Assembly: GCA_016190405.1 (NCBI GenBank)
Contig: JACPQO010000136.1
Location: 1-13,341, forward strand
Length of the DNA: 13,341 nucleotides
Direction of reading: 5' to 3'
Source: Chloroflexota bacterium
Lineage (GTDB): Bacteria > Chloroflexota > Dehalococcoidia > SM23-28-2 > RBG-16-64-32
Shown here in pieces: positions 6,502 to 13,341 of the stretch. Made by a program: the position numbers and the translations under genes. The first letter of the stretch is position 1. The number at the start of each line of letters is the position of its first letter. A model generated the notes under the pieces. That model did no database searches. It saw nothing but the letters and a program-made list of their open reading frames with translations, and was not told the DNA's origin.

Positions 6502-7251
6502 TTACGGCAAAGTTAGGATTTCTGCCTCGCCGTCGGTAATGGCGATGGTGTGCTCGAAATGCGCGGACAGGCTGCCGTCCAGGGTGCGCACGGTCCAGTT
6601 GTCAGAGTCGCGTTTGGTGCGCCAATCGCCCATGTTGACCATGGGCTCGATAGCCAGCACCATCCCCGGCCGCAGCACCGGGCCCGACTCTGGGCTGCCA
6701 TAGTTGGGCACCTGGGGGTCCTCGTGCATCTGACGGCCAACGCCGTGGCCCACGTATTCGCGGACCACGGAGAAGCCCTGGCCTTCCGCGAAGGTCTGAA
6801 TGGCGGCGCCAATCTCGCCCAGGCGCGCCCCCGGCCGCGCGGCGGCGATCCCCCGCCACAGCGCTTCACGGGTCACGTCCACGAGGCGCTGGGCCTCGGC
6901 CGGGACCTGACCGACGCCGGCGCTGACCGCCGCGTCGGCCACAAAGCCCTTGTGGGTGCAGCCCAGGTCTATGCTCACTATGTCCCCGTCCATGATTTCG
7001 CGGTCGCCGGGGATACCATGGACGATCTCGTCGTTTATGGAGACGCAGACGGTGGCCGGATACCCCTGGTAGCCCAGGAAGGTAGGGGCCACGCCGCGCC
7101 GGCGAAATTCACGTCGCACTATCTCGTCCAGCTCCTTCTCGACCAGTCCGGGCCGCAGCCGGTCCAGCAGCAACTGGAGCGTCTCGGCCACGATACGGCC
7201 CGCCTCTCTCATGATGCTGATCTCATCTCGTGACTTCAGGATGATGGGCAC
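6502..7251 (-). CDS. map: Methionine aminopeptidase, type I
   Basis: A 249-residue metalloprotease that removes the initiator methionine from new proteins as they leave the ribosome. The five metal ligands of the family are in place: Asp95 (SIDLGC), Asp106 (FVADAA), His169 (GHGVGR), Glu202 (IEPM) and Glu233 (HFEHT). The substrate-contacting His78 is in EIVHGIP. Length fits the short type Ia form, without an N-terminal extension. The start codon is GTG (7251-7249), preceded by AGAGGGAAG within the adk-map gap; the alignment of MPIILKSRDEISIMREAGR with the family supports it. It follows adk by 17 bases, the conserved secY-adk-map order. Confidence 0.96.
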   Translation of the reverse strand: MPIILKSRDEISIMREAGRIVAETLQLLLDRLRPGLVEKELDEIVRREFRRRGVAPTFLGYQGYPATVCVSINDEIVHGIPGDREIMDGDIVSIDLGCTHKGFVADAAVSAGVGQVPAEAQRLVDVTREALWRGIAAARPGARLGEIGAAIQTFAEGQGFSVVREYVGHGVGRQMHEDPQVPNYGSPESGPVLRPGMVLAIEPMVNMGDWRTKRDSDNWTVRTLDGSLSAHFEHTIAITDGEAEILTLP

Positions 7252-7268
7252 GGACAGGTTTCTTCCCT

Positions 7269-7913
7269 CTAGTCTCCCAGCAGGCCTTCGATCTCATGGC
7301 CGATGGCGTCGACGTCCCCCCGGCCTTGGACTTCCACCAGCTTTCCCTGCTGGCAGTAGTAGCTCAACAGAGTCTGGAGCCCGGCCAGGTTCACCTCCAG
7401 GCGGGTGCGCACCACGTCGGGTCGGTCATCCGGGCGCTGGTACAGCTGGGCGCCGCAGTTATCGCAGACCCCGGCCGCCTTGGGCGGGCGGCTGGCCTGG
7501 TGGTAGACGGCGCCGCACTGGCGGCAGTTCCAGCGGCCGGCCAGGCGGCGGACCAGCTCGTCGGTCGGCACCTTTATGTAAATCGCCCGGCCGATGGCCA
7601 TTCCGCGCGAGGCCAGCGCCTCGTCCAGCGCCTTCGCCTGCTCGAGGGTGCGGGGAAAGCCATCGAACAGGCAGCCGCGCCGGCAGTCCGGCTGCCCGAT
7701 TCTGTCTACCAGCATGCCGATGGTCAGCTCGTCCGGCACCAGTTGACCGGCATCGTAGAACGGTTTGGCCTTCAGCCCCAGTTCAGTGCCCAAGCGGATG
7801 TTCTCCCGAAACAGCTCGCCGGTGGTAATGTGCGGAAGTCCCTTCGTTTTGCTCAGATGGGCGGCCTGGGTGCCCTTGCCCGCCCCCGGTAGGCCCAGCA
7901 GGATCACGTACAA
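7269..7913 (-). CDS. adk: Adenylate kinase with zinc-binding lid
   Basis: A 214-residue enzyme that converts ATP and AMP to two ADP. The P-loop GLPGAGKGT is at 7-15, the AMP-binding region TTGELFREN at 30-38, and GFPRTLEQA at 85-93. The LID has four cysteines, C130, C133, C150 and C153 (NCRQC and VCDNC), the structural zinc site of Gram-positive-type enzymes. The start used is TTG (7913-7911), giving MYVILLGLPGAGKGT; a GTG two codons later would also leave an intact fold, and no strong ribosome site decides between them. It lies 17 bases after secY. Confidence 0.96.
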   Translation of the reverse strand: MYVILLGLPGAGKGTQAAHLSKTKGLPHITTGELFRENIRLGTELGLKAKPFYDAGQLVPDELTIGMLVDRIGQPDCRRGCLFDGFPRTLEQAKALDEALASRGMAIGRAIYIKVPTDELVRRLAGRWNCRQCGAVYHQASRPPKAAGVCDNCGAQLYQRPDDRPDVVRTRLEVNLAGLQTLLSYYCQQGKLVEVQGRGDVDAIGHEIEGLLGD

Positions 7914-7930
7914 CTAGCTGACCCAACCCC

Positions 7931-9295
7931 CTACCGGATGAAGCCTTCATACTGTCGCATCAGCAGTTGCGCCTCGATCTGGCGCAGGGTGTCCAGCACC
8001 ACGCCCACGACGATGATCAGGCCGCTGGAGGTGATGCCAAAGGCCTGTGAGCGGCCGCTGAGGTTCAAGCCCCCTCCGCCAGCCAGGGTGGAGAAGATGA
8101 AGGGGGCCACAGCCACCGTCCCCAGAAAGAAGGCGCCGCCCCAGGTTATCCGCATCAGCACGCGGCTGATGTACTCCTGGGTGGGCCGGCCGGGCCGGAT
8201 ACCAGGGATAAAGCCGCCCTGTCGCTGCAGGTTCTCCGCCAGGTTCTGCTGCTGGAATACCACCATGGTGTAGAAGAAGGTGAAGACGACCACGGTGACG
8301 AAGAGGAAGGCCCAGTAGCCAATGTTGCCAGGGTCGAAGATGCTCTGGATGCTGTCGCCGGCGTCGGCCAGGAAGCCGCTGGAGCCGGGCCGGGACAGTA
8401 TCTGGCCTACGTAGGCCGGGAAGATGATGATAGAGAAGGCAAAGATGAGGGGGATCATGCCCGTGCTGTTGACCCGCAGGGGGATGTGGGTCTGCCCGGA
8501 CTGCCGGTACATGCGGCCGCTGCGGAAGACGCTGCGGGAGTACTGGACGGGGATGCGCCGCTGGGCCTCCTGGAAGAAGACGATGTAGGCCACCATGAGG
8601 ACCATCATGGCGCCCAGGAAGATAGTCGCGCTGACCCCTTCGCCGGTGCCGGTGTAGAGGGTGCCTCCGATGTACTGGGGGAGTCCGGCGATGATGCCGG
8701 CAAAGATGAGGATCGAAATCCCGTTGCCGATGCCGCGCTCGCTGATGAGTTCGCCTATCCAGACCAGGAACATGGTGCCGCCCGTCATGGTGATGATGGC
8801 GGAGAGGGTGGGGATGGCGTTAGGCCCCGTCAGCTCGATGCCGCTGATGCCTCCCTGGCTCTGGATGAGGATCAGCTGGCCGTACCCCTGGACCAGGGCC
8901 ATGGGCACGGTCATCCAGTGAGTGTAGACGTTGATCTGCTTGCGGCCCTGCTCACCTTCCTTAGATAAGGCCTGGAGGGTGGGCACGATGGGCACCATGA
9001 GCTGCATCACGATGGAGGAGGTGATGTACGGGTAGACCCCCATGGCGGCCACACTCATGTTCTGAAGGGCGCCGCCGCTGAATATGTTCATGAACCCTAG
9101 GACGGTGTTGCTGCGGAAGATCTGGTCCAGCTGGGCCGGGTTGACCCCAGGCACCGGCAGGTTGGAGACGAAGCGGAACACGACCAGCAGAGCGAATGTG
9201 AACAGCAGCTTCTCGCGGATGTCCGGCTGAAAGACGGCGTTTATCGCCGCCTGTAGAAGCTGGGGGCGCTGCTGCTGCCTAGCCGCTGTCGCCAT
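7931..9295 (-). CDS. secY: Protein translocase channel subunit SecY
   Basis: A 454-residue integral membrane protein, the pore of the SecYEG translocon. About ten hydrophobic segments can be seen. The first is at about 29-47, followed by the plug region [11 protein letters not shown] (72-82). The first cytosolic loop region carries [14 protein letters not shown] (109-122). [12 protein letters not shown] (183-194), RRIPVQYSR (246-254) and [12 protein letters not shown] (275-286) are all family signatures. The cytosolic loop [17 protein letters not shown] (360-376), which contacts SecA and the ribosome, precedes segment nine. The start overlaps the rplO stop by 17 bases, so its synthesis is likely coupled to L15, as is usual in spc operons. 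Confidence 0.97.
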   Translation of the reverse strand: MATAARQQQRPQLLQAAINAVFQPDIREKLLFTFALLVVFRFVSNLPVPGVNPAQLDQIFRSNTVLGFMNIFSGGALQNMSVAAMGVYPYITSSIVMQLMVPIVPTLQALSKEGEQGRKQINVYTHWMTVPMALVQGYGQLILIQSQGGISGIELTGPNAIPTLSAIITMTGGTMFLVWIGELISERGIGNGISILIFAGIIAGLPQYIGGTLYTGTGEGVSATIFLGAMMVLMVAYIVFFQEAQRRIPVQYSRSVFRSGRMYRQSGQTHIPLRVNSTGMIPLIFAFSIIIFPAYVGQILSRPGSSGFLADAGDSIQSIFDPGNIGYWAFLFVTVVVFTFFYTMVVFQQQNLAENLQRQGGFIPGIRPGRPTQEYISRVLMRITWGGAFFLGTVAVAPFIFSTLAGGGGLNLSGRSQAFGITSSGLIIVVGVVLDTLRQIEAQLLMRQYEGFIR

Positions 9296-9740
9296 GGCCC
9301 AACTCTACGGCCGTGCCGCCCGCCGCCACGATCTTCTCTCGCGCCGAAGATGAGAACTTGTGGACCTTGACGGTCAGGGGCTTGGAGATCTCGCCCAGGC
9401 CCAACAGTTTGACCGGCTGGCGCAGGCTGCGCAGCACGCCCTTCTCTTTCAGCAGCTCGGGCGTGACCTCGGTGCCGGCCTCGAACGGTCTCAGGTCGCG
9501 CAGGTTAACCGGGGAGTACTCCACGCGGAACATGTTGGTGAAGCCGCGGCGATGGGGCAGCCGCTTGATAAGGCGGGTCTGACCGCCCTCAAAGCCCAGC
9601 CTCGGCTTGTGGCCGGCGCGGGACTTCTGGCCCTTGAGGCCCTTACCGGAATAGGTGCCATGACCGCTGGCGTTGCCGCGGCCTACACGTTTTCGGGCGT
9701 GCTTAGCCCCTGTGGGAGGCCTAAGTTGGTGGACGAGCAT
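9279..9740 (-). CDS. rplO: 50S ribosomal protein L15
   Basis: A 153-residue L15, a late-assembling 50S protein. The glycine-rich, basic N-terminal part is diagnostic: [20 protein letters not shown] (18-37), [17 protein letters not shown] (39-55) and LPHRRGF (61-67), followed by the folded C-terminal domain with [13 protein letters not shown] chose ATG 9740, which overlaps the rpmD stop by one base (TGATG); a GTG one codon upstream is also open. The 3' end overlaps secY by 17 bases. Confidence 0.96.
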   Translation of the reverse strand: MLVHQLRPPTGAKHARKRVGRGNASGHGTYSGKGLKGQKSRAGHKPRLGFEGGQTRLIKRLPHRRGFTNMFRVEYSPVNLRDLRPFEAGTEVTPELLKEKGVLRSLRQPVKLLGLGEISKPLTVKVHKFSSSAREKIVAAGGTAVELGHGDSG

Positions 9741-9931
9741 CACTCTTGAGGGAGTTCGGCCACCTCTACCAGGTGGCGAACCTTGCCTATCATACCACGG
9801 ATAGCGCGGCTATCGCCATGTTCCACGCTGTGGCCCAGCCGCCGCAGACCCAGGGCGCGAATGGTGTCCTTTTGCTCCCGGGAGTAGCCGATGGCGCTCT
9901 TCCGCCAGGTGACACGAAGCTTAGCCGCCAA
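9740..9931 (-). CDS. rpmD: 50S ribosomal protein L30
   Basis: A 63-residue L30, a small 50S protein present in most bacteria. It reads [20 protein letters not shown] and continues through the family core [20 protein letters not shown] and [18 protein letters not shown] chose the TTG at 9931-9929 as the start: GGAGG (9942-9938) lies six bases upstream and the protein then has the family length. The longer open frame (to 10003) is only rpsE read in another frame. The start lies 11 bases inside the end of rpsE. Confidence 0.94.
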   Translation of the reverse strand: MAAKLRVTWRKSAIGYSREQKDTIRALGLRRLGHSVEHGDSRAIRGMIGKVRHLVEVAELPQE

Positions 9932-10457
9932 TGGCCGCCTCCGGGGAGATAGCCCGCCTGCGGGCCAGGACCTGTTCCGGCGAGCGTAGCCGTGAGAGGC
10001 CAAGGACGGTGGCCTTCACGGAGTTGGCGGGGTTATTGGAGCCCAGGGACTTGGCCACGGCGTCCTTCACCCCCGCCATCTCCAGGACGGCCCGCACGCC
10101 GCCCCCGGCGATGAGCCCGGTGCCGGGGGGCGCCGGCTTCATCAACACCTTGGCCGCCCCGAACTGCACCCGCATGGGGTGGGGGATGGTGGTGCCCGCC
10201 ATGGGCACGCTGATCAGATGCTTGCGGGCGATGGTGCCGGCCTTGCGGATCGCTTCCGGTACCTCCGTGGCCTTGCCCATGGCGGCGCCGACGTGCCCCG
10301 CCATGTCGCCGACCACGACGACGGCGGTGAAGTGGAAGCGGCGGCCGCCCTTCATCACTTTGGCCACCCGGTTAATGAACACGACCTTTTCCGCCAGCTC
10401 CAGCTCGCTGGGGTCGACGCGTTCCTTCTTGGCGATGTACCTGAGTGGATTGGACAT
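9921..10457 (-). CDS. rpsE: 30S ribosomal protein S5
   Basis: A 178-residue S5, at the mRNA entry side of the 30S and important for decoding accuracy. Signatures are [20 protein letters not shown] (20-39), followed by [11 protein letters not shown] and [19 protein letters not shown], then the C-terminal domain with [22 protein letters not shown] and [19 protein letters not shown] chose ATG 10457 ([13 protein letters not shown]) because AAGGAG lies three bases upstream. The open frame continues to 10523, but only through non-coding repeat sequence. The 138 bases upstream hold an inverted-repeat element. Confidence 0.96.
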   Translation of the reverse strand: MSNPLRYIAKKERVDPSELELAEKVVFINRVAKVMKGGRRFHFTAVVVVGDMAGHVGAAMGKATEVPEAIRKAGTIARKHLISVPMAGTTIPHPMRVQFGAAKVLMKPAPPGTGLIAGGGVRAVLEMAGVKDAVAKSLGSNNPANSVKATVLGLSRLRSPEQVLARRRAISPEAAIGG

Positions 10458-10486
10458 GGTCTCCTTTACCTCACCCCATCTCCACC

Positions 10487-10598
10487 GGGAACAGGGAACC
10501 TGGAACAAGGAGCAAGGCCCCACCCCGCCCCGCGGGATGCCGTGTCCGGTGTCGCCTGTTCCTTGACCCTGGTTCCATGTTCCCAGTTCCTTGCCCTA
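10487..10598 (-). repeat. Heptamer-repeat inverted element A, rplR-rpsE gap
   Basis: The gap of 138 bases between rplR and rpsE holds two arms, 10487-10516 and 10555-10584, that match as an inverted repeat at 24 of 30 positions (26 of 30 paired in RNA if G-U pairs count), with a 38-base loop. Both arms are built of seven-base units with consensus NGGAACA; the right arm adds two further units that run into the rplR stop codon at 10598. In transcript sense the 3' arm is followed by TTCCCGGTGG and a G-rich stretch, as in element B. No protein coding is plausible here. It may be a dispersed palindromic repeat or a control hairpin for S5. Confidence 0.75.
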
Positions 10599-10964
10599 GA
10601 ACTTGAGGCCGGCCTTGCGGGCCGCTTCGGCCAGGGCCTTCACACGGCCCTGGTACTTGAAGCCGCCGCGGTCGAAGACCACGGCGCGGATCCCCTTCTC
10701 CTTCGCCTTGCGACCGATGGCCTCGCCCACCAGCGCCGCCACTTCGGTCTTTCTCTTACCGTCGCGGGCAGCGCGGACGTCTCCCTCCAGATCGCAGGCC
10801 GACGCCAGCGTGTGGCCGGCGGCGTCGTCGATGATCTGGGCGTAAATGTGACTCAGGCTCCGGAACACGGCCAGACGCGGTCGCTGGGGCGTCCCGGCCA
10901 GTGTCTTGCGGACGCGTACATGGCGACGCGTCCGCGCGGCCCTGGGGGTCCTGGTCTTCTTCAT
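10596..10964 (-). CDS. rplR: 50S ribosomal protein L18
   Basis: A 122-residue L18, which binds 5S rRNA together with L5 and helps place it in the central protuberance. It has the usual basic N terminus [21 protein letters not shown], then [16 protein letters not shown], and the C-terminal core [29 protein letters not shown], the typical ending of the family. Length is normal. The ATG lies 13 bases after the rplF stop. The stop TAG abuts the first units of repeat element A. Confidence 0.97.
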   Translation of the reverse strand: MKKTRTPRAARTRRHVRVRKTLAGTPQRPRLAVFRSLSHIYAQIIDDAAGHTLASACDLEGDVRAARDGKRKTEVAALVGEAIGRKAKEKGIRAVVFDRGGFKYQGRVKALAEAARKAGLKF

Positions 10965-10977
10965 CGTTTCCCGTCCA

Positions 10978-11523
10978 TTAGTGAGTGGCCTTGCCGGCCT
11001 TGCCGGCTTTGCGGCGCACGTACTCGCCGGCGTAGCGGATGCCCTTGCCCTTGTACGGCTCCGGCGGCCTTATCTTGCGGACGTCGGCGGCCACCTGCCC
11101 GACCAGCTGCCGATCGATACCCTTGACGGTGATCCTGGAGGTGCCGTCGACCTCGAATTCGATACCCGACGGCGGCGGCACCTGAACGGGGTGGGAGTAG
11201 CCCACGGCCAGCACCAGGTCGCGCCCCTGCATCTGGGCGCGGTAGCCCACGCCTTGCATCTCCAGCGTCTTGGCGAACCCTTCGTTAACGCCGGTGATCA
11301 TGTTGGCCAGCAGGCTGCGGGTCAGCCCGTGCATGGCCCGGTGCCGGGGCTGGTCCGATTCCCGGGACACCAGCAGTTGACCATCGCTGATCTGAATCCG
11401 CACCTCCGGCACGACGTTGCGGCTCAGCTCGCCCTTGGGGCCCTTCACGGTCACCGTGCTGCCGTCGATACGGACGTCCACGCCCTTGGGTATGGGAATG
11501 GGCATCTTGCCTACGCGGGACAT
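10978..11523 (-). CDS. rplF: 50S ribosomal protein L6
   Basis: A 181-residue L6 made of two similar domains, bound near the sarcin-ricin loop and the factor-binding site of the 50S subunit. It begins [15 protein letters not shown], contains [11 protein letters not shown] and the middle segment [20 protein letters not shown] followed by VGYRAQMQG, and ends with the C-terminal signature [29 protein letters not shown] prefer ATG 11523: GGAGG (11535-11531) is seven bases upstream, whereas the in-frame GTG at 11529 would sit almost on it. The 126-base gap upstream holds repeat element B. Confidence 0.97.
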   Translation of the reverse strand: MSRVGKMPIPIPKGVDVRIDGSTVTVKGPKGELSRNVVPEVRIQISDGQLLVSRESDQPRHRAMHGLTRSLLANMITGVNEGFAKTLEMQGVGYRAQMQGRDLVLAVGYSHPVQVPPPSGIEFEVDGTSRITVKGIDRQLVGQVAADVRKIRPPEPYKGKGIRYAGEYVRRKAGKAGKATH

Positions 11524-11546
11524 GGCCACCCCTCCCCAACCCCACC

Positions 11547-11645
11547 GGGAAGGAGGAAGAGGGAAGGAGGAAGAGGGCCCGCTAGCCCTATCCGCGCTTC
11601 GTTTCTCGCTCCTTCCATCTTCCTTCTTCCCTCTTCCTAGTTCCC
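11547..11645 (-). repeat. Heptamer-repeat inverted element B, rpsH-rplF gap
   Basis: Arms at 11547-11577 and 11615-11645 match as an inverted repeat at 27 of 31 positions, with a 37-base loop. The left arm contains a perfect 14-base tandem duplication (11547-11560 and 11561-11574), itself two seven-base units with consensus NGGAAGR; the right arm has the same periodicity. In transcript sense the 5' arm is all purine except a few bases and the 3' arm all pyrimidine, followed by TTCCCGGTGG and a G-rich run that contains the rplF ribosome site. The layout is the same as element A, so the two belong to one family. There is no coding sense. Confidence 0.78.
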
Positions 11646-11649
11646 GGCC

Positions 11650-12045
11650 TCACCACACGTAGCACAGCACTTCGCCGCCCAGGCCGCGGCGGCGGGCATC
11701 TCTGCCGGTCAGGACGCCCTCCGGCGTGGAGAGGATGGCGACGCCGAGGCCGCCATGGACCCGGGGCACCTCCCGACGCTGGGCGTAGACCCGCAGGCCC
11801 GGCTTGCTCACCCGCTGCAACCCGCCGATCACCGGCTCTCCGTCATCGGCGTAGGCGAGGTGAATGCGGATGGTACGCTTGATCGCCTGGCTCTTGAGCT
11901 CGTAGTCGCGGATGTAGCCTTCCTTCTTGAGCACCTCTGCCAGGGCGATCTTGAGCTTGGAGGCGGGGATGTCCGTGAAGTCGTGGCGCGCCACCAGGGC
12001 GTTGCGGATCCGGGTGAGCATGTCGGCGATGGGATCGGTAATCAT
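11650..12045 (-). CDS. rpsH: 30S ribosomal protein S8
   Basis: A 131-residue S8, a primary 16S rRNA-binding protein and, in E. coli, the repressor of the spc operon. It begins [16 protein letters not shown], has [20 protein letters not shown] (26-45) and KPGLRVYA (81-88), and ends in the RNA-binding signature [20 protein letters not shown] followed by [12 protein letters not shown] chose ATG 12045 because it gives the exact family N terminus; a TTG six codons upstream is open but adds unrelated residues. It starts 11 bases after the rpsN stop with no strong ribosome site, so coupling to rpsN is likely. I did not find an S8 mRNA target by eye. Confidence 0.97.
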   Translation of the reverse strand: MITDPIADMLTRIRNALVARHDFTDIPASKLKIALAEVLKKEGYIRDYELKSQAIKRTIRIHLAYADDGEPVIGGLQRVSKPGLRVYAQRREVPRVHGGLGVAILSTPEGVLTGRDARRRGLGGEVLCYVW

Positions 12046-12056
12046 GGCTGGATAGG

Positions 12057-12245
12057 CTACCAACTGGACTTCTTGACGCCCGGCAGCTGTCCCTCCAGGG
12101 CCAGCTTACGGAAGCAGATGCGGCATAGGCTGAACTTACGCAGGAAGGCCCGCGGCCGCCCGCAGAGGCGACAGCGGTTGCGGCGCCGGACAGCGAACTT
12201 GGCCGGCTGGTGGAAGGTCTTCTCGTAGAGCGCCTTACGGGTCAC
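12057..12245 (-). CDS. rpsN: 30S ribosomal protein S14, zinc-binding type Z
   Basis: A 62-residue short S14 of the 30S head. The zinc ribbon cysteines C25, C28, C41 and C44 (NRCRLC and LCRIC) define the C+ type, and the short length fits (the cysteine-less form is about 90-100). Family sequence around them includes [20 protein letters not shown], and the C terminus is LPGVKKSSW. It lies 23 bases after rplE in the conserved L5-S14-S8 order. Confidence 0.97.
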   Translation of the reverse strand: MTRKALYEKTFHQPAKFAVRRRNRCRLCGRPRAFLRKFSLCRICFRKLALEGQLPGVKKSSW

Positions 12246-12268
12246 GTTCTCTCCTTCAAGTTAGCGGG

Positions 12269-12817
12269 TCATCCTCGCTTGGCGAAGGGCATTCCCAGCA
12301 GCTCCAGGAGCCGCTTGCCCTCCTCGTCGGTCTTGGCGGTGGTGCAGACGGTCACCTGGAGGCCGCGGATGCGGTCGATCTTGTCGTAGTCGACCTCCGG
12401 GAAGATCACCTGCTCGCGGATGCCCAGGCTGAAATTGCCACGGCCATCGAAGGAGTTGGGCGAAACCCCCTGGAAGTCACGGATGCGCGGCAGGGCGGCG
12501 TTGATCATGCGGTCCAGGAACTCCCACATGCGGTCGCCGCGCAGGGTGGCCACGGCGCCGATGGGCATACCGGCCCGGAGCTTGAAATTGGCGATGGACT
12601 TCTTGGCGCGGGTGATGACCGGTCGCTGGCCGGTGATGGTGGCCACATCGCCGGAGGCGGCGTCCAGGGCCTTGGCGTTCTGCACGGCCTCGCCCAGGCC
12701 CACGTTCACGGTCACCTTTTCGACTCTGGGGGCCTGCATGACGTTGGTGTAGCTGAACTCGCCCATAAGGGCCGACAGCACGTCGCTGCGGTATCGCTCT
12801 TTCAATCTCGGGGCCAT
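12269..12817 (-). CDS. rplE: 50S ribosomal protein L5
   Basis: A 182-residue L5, which binds 5S rRNA and contacts P-site tRNA and S13. Family signatures are [20 protein letters not shown] (27-46), [40 protein letters not shown] and [20 protein letters not shown]. The end [12 protein letters not shown] is usual. It begins nine bases after the rplX stop. Confidence 0.97.
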   Translation of the reverse strand: MAPRLKERYRSDVLSALMGEFSYTNVMQAPRVEKVTVNVGLGEAVQNAKALDAASGDVATITGQRPVITRAKKSIANFKLRAGMPIGAVATLRGDRMWEFLDRMINAALPRIRDFQGVSPNSFDGRGNFSLGIREQVIFPEVDYDKIDRIRGLQVTVCTTAKTDEEGKRLLELLGMPFAKRG

Positions 12818-12826
12818 CTTTCACAC

Positions 12827-13141
12827 CTAGTCCAGGTTGGCGTCACACTTCCGGCAATAGCGAACCTTGCGGCCATCGGAGAGCAGGCGGAAGCCCACTC
12901 GCGTGGGCTTGTTGCAGGCCTGGCAGAGGAGGGCCACATTCGCCCAGGCGATGGGCGCCTCCCTTTCGATGATGCCGCCGGGTTGCTGCGGGCCGCGGGG
13001 CCGCATGTGCCGCTTGACCACGTTGATCCCGGTCACGATCACCTTCCCCTCGCCGGGTATCACCTTGCGCACGGGGCCGGTGCGGCCGCGGTCTTTCCCC
13101 TTCATGACCAGGACTGTGTCTTCGCGCCTGACCCGTTGCAC
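12827..13141 (-). CDS. rplX: 50S ribosomal protein L24 with zinc ribbon
   Basis: A 104-residue L24, an assembly-initiating 50S protein at the exit tunnel. The N-terminal KOW motif is at about 8-24 (DTVLVMKGKDRGRTGPV), followed by GINVVKRHMRP and QQPGGIIEREAPI. C73, C76, C96 and C99 (LCQAC and YCRKC) form the zinc ribbon that many bacterial L24 proteins carry. The start is GTG (13141-13139), two bases after the rplN stop, chosen because MQRVRREDTVLV aligns with the family start; the next ATG would remove part of the KOW motif. Confidence 0.96.
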   Translation of the reverse strand: MQRVRREDTVLVMKGKDRGRTGPVRKVIPGEGKVIVTGINVVKRHMRPRGPQQPGGIIEREAPIAWANVALLCQACNKPTRVGFRLLSDGRKVRYCRKCDANLD

Positions 13142-13143
13142 GG

Positions 13144-13341
13144 CTACACCACTTCCGGGGCCAACGATACGATCTTCATGAAGTTGCGCTCCCGCAGCTC
13201 CCGCGCCACCGGCCCGTAGATGCGGGTGCCGCGGGGGTTGAAGGCGTCGGTCAGGATGTCGGCGGCGTTCTCGTCGTAGCGGTTGTAGGAGCCGTCGCTG
13301 CGCCGGTACGGGTGGGCCGCCCGCTCGACGACAGCGCGCAC
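13144..13341 (-). CDS. rplN: 50S ribosomal protein L14, C-terminal part (5' end outside window)
   Basis: The last 65 residues of L14, a 23S rRNA-binding protein that faces the 30S subunit and binds L19. The segment [17 protein letters not shown], then [17 protein letters not shown] and [13 protein letters not shown], matches the family C terminus. Full L14 is about 122 residues, so roughly half lies beyond the right edge. It is the most upstream visible gene of the superoperon, which must begin further right (S17, L29 and the S10 section would be expected). Confidence 0.96.
   Translation of the reverse strand: MRAVVERAAHPYRRSDGSYNRYDENAADILTDAFNPRGTRIYGPVARELRERNFMKIVSLAPEVV

Noticed and set aside
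9932..10003. Longer N terminus for L30
   Set aside because: It is the end of rpsE in another frame; the TTG at 9931 with GGAGG upstream gives a normal L30.
10458..10523. Longer N terminus for S5
   Set aside because: The extra 22 residues come from the G-rich flank and arm of repeat element A; the family start and a good ribosome site are at 10457.
10179..11126. Plus-strand open frame of 315 codons across rpsE, element A, rplR and part of rplF
   Set aside because: Antisense to three clear genes and running through the repeat element; its length is explained by GC content.
10487..11645. Intrinsic terminators or a CRISPR array as an explanation for the two repeat elements
   Set aside because: No T-run follows the stems and essential genes continue downstream, so termination makes little sense. 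The units are seven bases without spacers, unlike CRISPR.

Overview
High-GC bacterial window that is almost entirely one minus-strand ribosomal-protein superoperon (the spc and alpha clusters plus the L13-S9 pair), read from the right edge to the left. The gene order is rplN-rplX-rplE-rpsN-rpsH-rplF-rplR-rpsE-rpmD-rplO-secY-adk-map-infA-rpmJ-rpsM-rpsK-rpsD-rpoA-rplQ-truA-rplM-rpsI. Zinc-ribbon forms of L24, S14, L36, S4 and adenylate kinase, a truA gene between rplQ and rplM, and a bifunctional phosphoglucose/phosphomannose isomerase next door suggest a Gram-positive-like or Chloroflexota-type lineage. Chloroflexota is my best guess, but it is an inference and no rRNA is present to confirm it.

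Layout: (1) 1-553, plus strand, C-terminal half of a phosphoglucose/phosphomannose isomerase cut by the window edge. (2) 554-1243, plus strand, a small toxin-antitoxin operon: a ribbon-helix-helix antitoxin behind a TATAAT promoter, overlapping a MazF/PemK-type toxin. (3) 1273-13341, minus strand, 23 tightly packed genes, the first cut at the right edge. The toxin operon converges on the tail of the ribosomal operon with only 29 bases between stop codons and no clear intrinsic terminator. No gene-free stretch exceeds 140 bases.

The ribosomal genes supply 30S proteins (S4, S5, S8, S9, S11, S13, S14) and 50S proteins (L5, L6, L13, L14, L15, L17, L18, L24, L30, L36). They are co-transcribed with the translocon channel SecY, adenylate kinase, methionine aminopeptidase, initiation factor IF1, the RNA polymerase alpha subunit and the tRNA pseudouridine synthase TruA. 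Stops and starts mostly touch, overlap or lie within 25 bases, so translational coupling is likely.

The most unusual feature is a pair of related non-coding elements in the only two wide gaps of the spc section, rpsH-rplF and rplR-rpsE. Each has about 30-base inverted arms built from seven-base repeats (NGGAACA in one, NGGAAGR in the other), a loop of 37-38 bases, a shared G-rich flank beginning TTCCCGGTGG in transcript sense, and an end about 25 bases before the next start codon. The two copies differ in the repeat unit, but within each copy both arms mostly carry the same unit. They look like members of one dispersed palindromic repeat family, and they may shape translation of L6 and S5. 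Other oddities are a roughly 100-residue Ala/Pro/Glu/Lys tail on RpoA ending in a possible helix, Ala/Pro-rich extensions on both sides of the L13/S9 junction, hairpins before truA and infA, and frequent TTG/GTG starts.
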